A stretch of DNA of 45,487 bases. Source: Bacilli bacterium (GTDB lineage: Bacteria; Bacillota_I; Bacilli_A; RF39; UBA660). Positions 43,724 to 45,487 of this stretch are shown piece by piece (position 1 is the stretch's first letter; the number at the start of each line of letters is the position of its first letter). Position numbers and translations under genes: made by a program. Under the pieces are notes generated by a model that was given only the letters and a program-made list of their open reading frames with translations, was not told the DNA's origin and did not search any database. Location: positions 1-45,487 of the forward strand of contig JAFQTN010000006.1 in the NCBI GenBank assembly GCA_017409025.1, given 5' to 3'.

Positions 43724-43849
43724 TTAGAAAACAAAGTAAGAACCAAGTATTATTGCTAATAAAATAAATACTACTAGTACGATTAAATAACCGTTTCCAC
43801 ATCCACAATGTTGTGTACAAGTAGTATCGCAACTATTATTTATTGTCAT
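43724..43849 (-). CDS. Small YjcZ-like membrane peptide 1
   Basis: This 41-residue open frame has a polar Cys/Thr-rich start (CDTTCTQHCGCGNGY) followed by a hydrophobic helix (LIVLVVFILLAIILGSYFVF). The G-rich/Cys start, then (L/I)VLxVFILLxIIxG, matches the pattern of YjcZ/SscA-type small proteins known from the spore coat of Bacillus. AAAAAGGAGG, seven bases from the ATG, strongly supports translation. It lies 18 bases downstream of a second peptide of the same kind. The function is unknown; spore association is only by resemblance, since I cannot tell whether this organism sporulates. Confidence 0.7.
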   Translation of the reverse strand: MTINNSCDTTCTQHCGCGNGYLIVLVVFILLAIILGSYFVF

Positions 43850-43867
43850 AAATAAACCTCCTTTTTA

Positions 43868-43948
43868 TTAAATCCAAGCTCCTAGTATGATTATTAATAA
43901 GATAAATAGTACTAAAACGATAGCAGCTCCTGAACCACAATTTGTCAT
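43868..43948 (-). CDS. Small YjcZ-like membrane peptide 2
   Basis: This 26-residue frame is MTNCGSGAAIVLVLFILL followed by IIILGAWI: a short Cys/Gly start and one hydrophobic helix. It closely resembles YjcZ-type peptides, which often read GSGFALIVVLFILLIIVG. AAAGGAGG ends nine bases upstream; an alternative in-frame ATG three codons earlier is too close to the ribosome site. It is the first gene of a two-peptide operon with the 41-residue frame. A possible sigma-K-like promoter (CATAAAATA at 43982-43990) lies upstream. Confidence 0.7.
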   Translation of the reverse strand: MTNCGSGAAIVLVLFILLIIILGAWI

Positions 43949-43981
43949 ATTATACATCCTCCTTTTTTTCTCTTTTCACAT

Positions 43982-44008
43982 TATTTTATGGTAATATTTA
44001 AAATTGGT
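43982..44008 (-). promoter_or_regulatory. Possible sporulation-type promoter of the small-peptide operon
   Basis: AC (44007-44008), 16 bases, CATAAAATA (43982-43990) fits the sigma-K consensus AC-N16-CATAnnnTA. In AT-rich DNA this can arise by chance, so the assignment is weak. No good sigma-A pair was found in this gap. Confidence 0.3.
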
Positions 44009-44078
44009 GAGTATTTAAATGGATTTTTTTATAAAATTATGTTAATTATGTATTTTATCCCATATTTTCAACAAGGTA

Positions 44079-44107
44079 TTGTTTTTTTATTTGTTTTTTG
44101 TTATTAT
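44079..44107 (+). promoter_or_regulatory. Promoter of the foldase gene
   Basis: TTGTTT (44079-44084), 17 bases, TATTAT (44102-44107). AAAGGAG and the start codon follow about 16 to 31 bases later. Confidence 0.55.
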
Positions 44108-44137
44108 AAATAATGTGTTTAGAAAGGAGAATCGTTG

Positions 44138-45316
44138 ATGGCAAAGGACGTAAAGAAGACACAGAAAACAAATGTGAAAAAAGAAGAAAAGAAAATACAA
44201 CCAAAAAAAGAAATAAAAAGTACTAAAAAAGTGGTTATTGAAGAAGTTGTCGATACTAAAAATACAACTAAAGAAGTAGTAAAAAAAGAAAAGAAGAAAG
44301 TAACTAAAAATAAAGGTGAAAAATTATCTTCAATCATTAAAACTGTGGATGGTAATAGATGGGTTATTTTAGCTTCAGTAGTTGGATTTTTAATAGCTAC
44401 ATTATTATTTAGATGTATTTTATGGCCAGATAGAATTGCTACTTTAAAGGATGGTACGCAACCAATAGCTAGTTTTACTGGAGAAACAATTACTGCTGAT
44501 GAATTATATGAAAAAATGAAAGAACACTATTCGGTTAATGTTTTATTAAATGAAATTGATAATATTATTTTAACTGAAAAGTATCCAGATAACGATGAAA
44601 TGAATACAGAAGTTAGTGAAACTGCTGAATATTATTTTAATATTTATGAACAAAGTTATGGTTATACTAAAGAAGATTTCTTAAGTAATTATGGTTTTGC
44701 TTCTGAAAATGATTTTATTGAAAGTTTAAAATTAGATTACAGAAGAAATAAATATTATGAAAGTTATGCTGAAGGTTTAGTTACTGATAAACAAATTGAT
44801 AAATATTACAAAGACGAAGTTTTTGGCGATGTTGATTCAAAACATATTTTAGTTAAAATTGATAAAGATAGTGAAGATGGATTATCTGATGAAGAAGCAA
44901 AAAAATTAGCTAAAGAAATTATTTCTAAGTTAAATGGTGGAAAAACTTGGGATGAAGTTGTTAGTGAATATAAAGACCAAATAGTTAATGAGGAACTTGG
45001 ATACCAAGCATTTAATGCAAGTTTAGAAAGTTCTTATTTAGAGGAATGCAAAAAACTTGAAGTTGGTAAATATAGTAAAACTCCAGTTCTTACTTCTTAT
45101 GGTTATCATATAGTTTATAAAATAGATCAAAAGGATAAACCTAGTCTAGAAGATGTTAAAGATGATGTTGTTGATGTTTTAGCAGCAGATATAAAAAATG
45201 ACGATACTGATCTTTACTATAAAGCTTTAATCGCTATGAGAAAAGATGCTAAGTTAGAATTTACAGATACTAAACTTGGTGATGAGTATAAAGAATATAC
45301 TAACAATTATAAATAG
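44138..45316 (+). CDS. Parvulin-type foldase (PrsA-like) with cytoplasmic Lys-rich N-terminus
   Basis: The 392-residue protein begins with about 70 very Lys/Glu-rich residues, then one membrane helix (about 76-96, ILASVVGFLIATLLF). The extracellular part has a SurA/PrsA-type N-terminal helical region (about 115-205) and a parvulin peptidyl-prolyl isomerase domain (about 212-325). The latter contains SKHILVKI, then GKTWDEVVSEY and SYGYHIVYKID. PrsA proteins fold exported proteins outside the membrane and are usually lipoproteins; this one lacks a lipobox and is anchored by the helix. It may assist the SipW-type proteins nearby, which is inference. ATG 44138 is preferred over TTG 44135. Two hairpins follow the stop. 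Confidence 0.85.
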   Translation: MAKDVKKTQKTNVKKEEKKIQPKKEIKSTKKVVIEEVVDTKNTTKEVVKKEKKKVTKNKGEKLSSIIKTVDGNRWVILASVVGFLIATLLFRCILWPDRIATLKDGTQPIASFTGETITADELYEKMKEHYSVNVLLNEIDNIILTEKYPDNDEMNTEVSETAEYYFNIYEQSYGYTKEDFLSNYGFASENDFIESLKLDYRRNKYYESYAEGLVTDKQIDKYYKDEVFGDVDSKHILVKIDKDSEDGLSDEEAKKLAKEIISKLNGGKTWDEVVSEYKDQIVNEELGYQAFNASLESSYLEECKKLEVGKYSKTPVLTSYGYHIVYKIDQKDKPSLEDVKDDVVDVLAADIKNDDTDLYYKALIAMRKDAKLEFTDTKLGDEYKEYTNNYK

Positions 45317-45324
45317 CATGTAAA

Positions 45325-45392
45325 AATAAGACCTTAACAGGTCTTATCAGACTGTTGACAAAGTAAATTTTGTTAATAGTCTTTTATTTTTT
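45325..45392 (+). terminator. Tandem hairpin terminator of the foldase gene
   Basis: ATAAGACCT and AGGTCTTAT form the first hairpin (45326-45346), without a T-run. The second (45349-45382) pairs AGACTGTTGACAAA with TTTTGTTAATAGTCT and is followed by TTTTATTTTTTT. Confidence 0.7.
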
Positions 45393-45404
45393 TCAAAAAT
45401 AGAG

Positions 45405-45487
45405 TATAATTAATTTGTAAGGTTGCTTATTGTTTTACCGAATTTTAAGCTTACTAAACCTTACTTTTTTGTTGGAAAAATGTTATA
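45405..45487 (+). ncRNA. Start of an unclassified structured transcript (runs to window edge)
   Basis: TATAAT at 45405-45410 places a start near 45417. There GTAAGGTT (45417-45424) begins a hairpin closed by AACCTTAC (45457-45464). GCTTA and TAAGC pair inside it, and TTTTTT follows. It may be a short terminated RNA or the leader of a gene beyond the edge. The -35 is weak. No protein start is visible in the last bases. I do not recognise the class. Confidence 0.4.

Noticed and set aside
43599-43832. Minus-strand frame of 77 codons over the HIT gene end
   Set aside because: It crosses the bidirectional terminator and overlaps the much better supported 41-residue YjcZ-like frame.
45355-45360. 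TTGACA as a -35 element after the foldase gene
   Set aside because: No -10 at 16-18 bases; the hexamer lies in the 5' arm of the second terminator hairpin.
1-45487. Mycoplasma-type code with TGA read as tryptophan
   Set aside because: TGA ends the CotH, LTD, ScpA and RuvB frames at natural family lengths, and tryptophans in conserved motifs use TGG.

Overview
The window is about 45 kb of very AT-rich DNA from a low-GC Gram-positive bacterium. TGA, TAA and TAG all act as stops inside well-supported operons, so the standard bacterial code applies and a Mycoplasma-type code is excluded. PolC, LexA, T-box leaders, ScpAB, GGTGAT/AGGAGG ribosome sites and TasA-like SipW-type exported proteins all point to the Bacilli/Erysipelotrichia/'Mollicutes-like' side of the Bacillota, most likely an uncultured gut-type lineage. 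That placement is inference from gene content. No tRNA, rRNA, CRISPR array or insertion sequence was seen.

Layout. (1) 1-4218, minus strand: a surface cluster of a VTC-domain protein (cut by the window edge), a lamin-tail-domain protein and a large CotH-kinase protein carrying lamin-tail domains. (2) 4344-12187: an RluA pseudouridine synthase, a DUF1016/YhcG-type nuclease, pheT-pheS behind a phenylalanine T-box, a hypothetical gene, frr, and an ORF6N/phospholipase-D-like protein. (3) 12275-16329: mtaB, a three-repeat helical protein, a cation diffusion facilitator and a YtqA-like radical SAM protein. (4) 16339-18362: an SOS-like island with a 46-residue membrane protein, a Fic AMP-transferase and lexA. 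Two identical candidate LexA boxes lie in it. (5) 18398-25381: ruvB-ruvA-ddl, then aspS, a ClpX-like ATPase and a TtcA-like protein. aspS has a T-box leader with an extremely short Stem I. (6) 25419-27116: two SipW-type exported proteins. (7) 27201-38973: polC, pdp, scpB-scpA, a kinase-like gene, mutM and polA. (8) 39052-43179: a DUF5684 membrane protein and three more exported proteins of SipW type or related to it. (9) 43298-45487: a HIT protein, two tiny YjcZ-like membrane peptides, a parvulin-type foldase, and the start of a structured transcript at the right edge.

How it fits together. Much of the window is replication, repair, translation and tRNA modification. Superimposed on this is a secreted/cell-surface programme: CotH/LTD/VTC, TasA-like proteins with matching promoters, the PrsA-like foldase and the YjcZ-like peptides. 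The observations most worth following up are the minimal aspS T-box, the small SOS-box-associated membrane protein, the near-identical promoter shared by the Fic gene and the helical-repeat gene, and the ClpX-like unfoldase whose zinc domain is replaced by an unrecognised N-terminal region. Several start codons were moved from the longest open frame because a promoter or ribosome site lies inside that frame.
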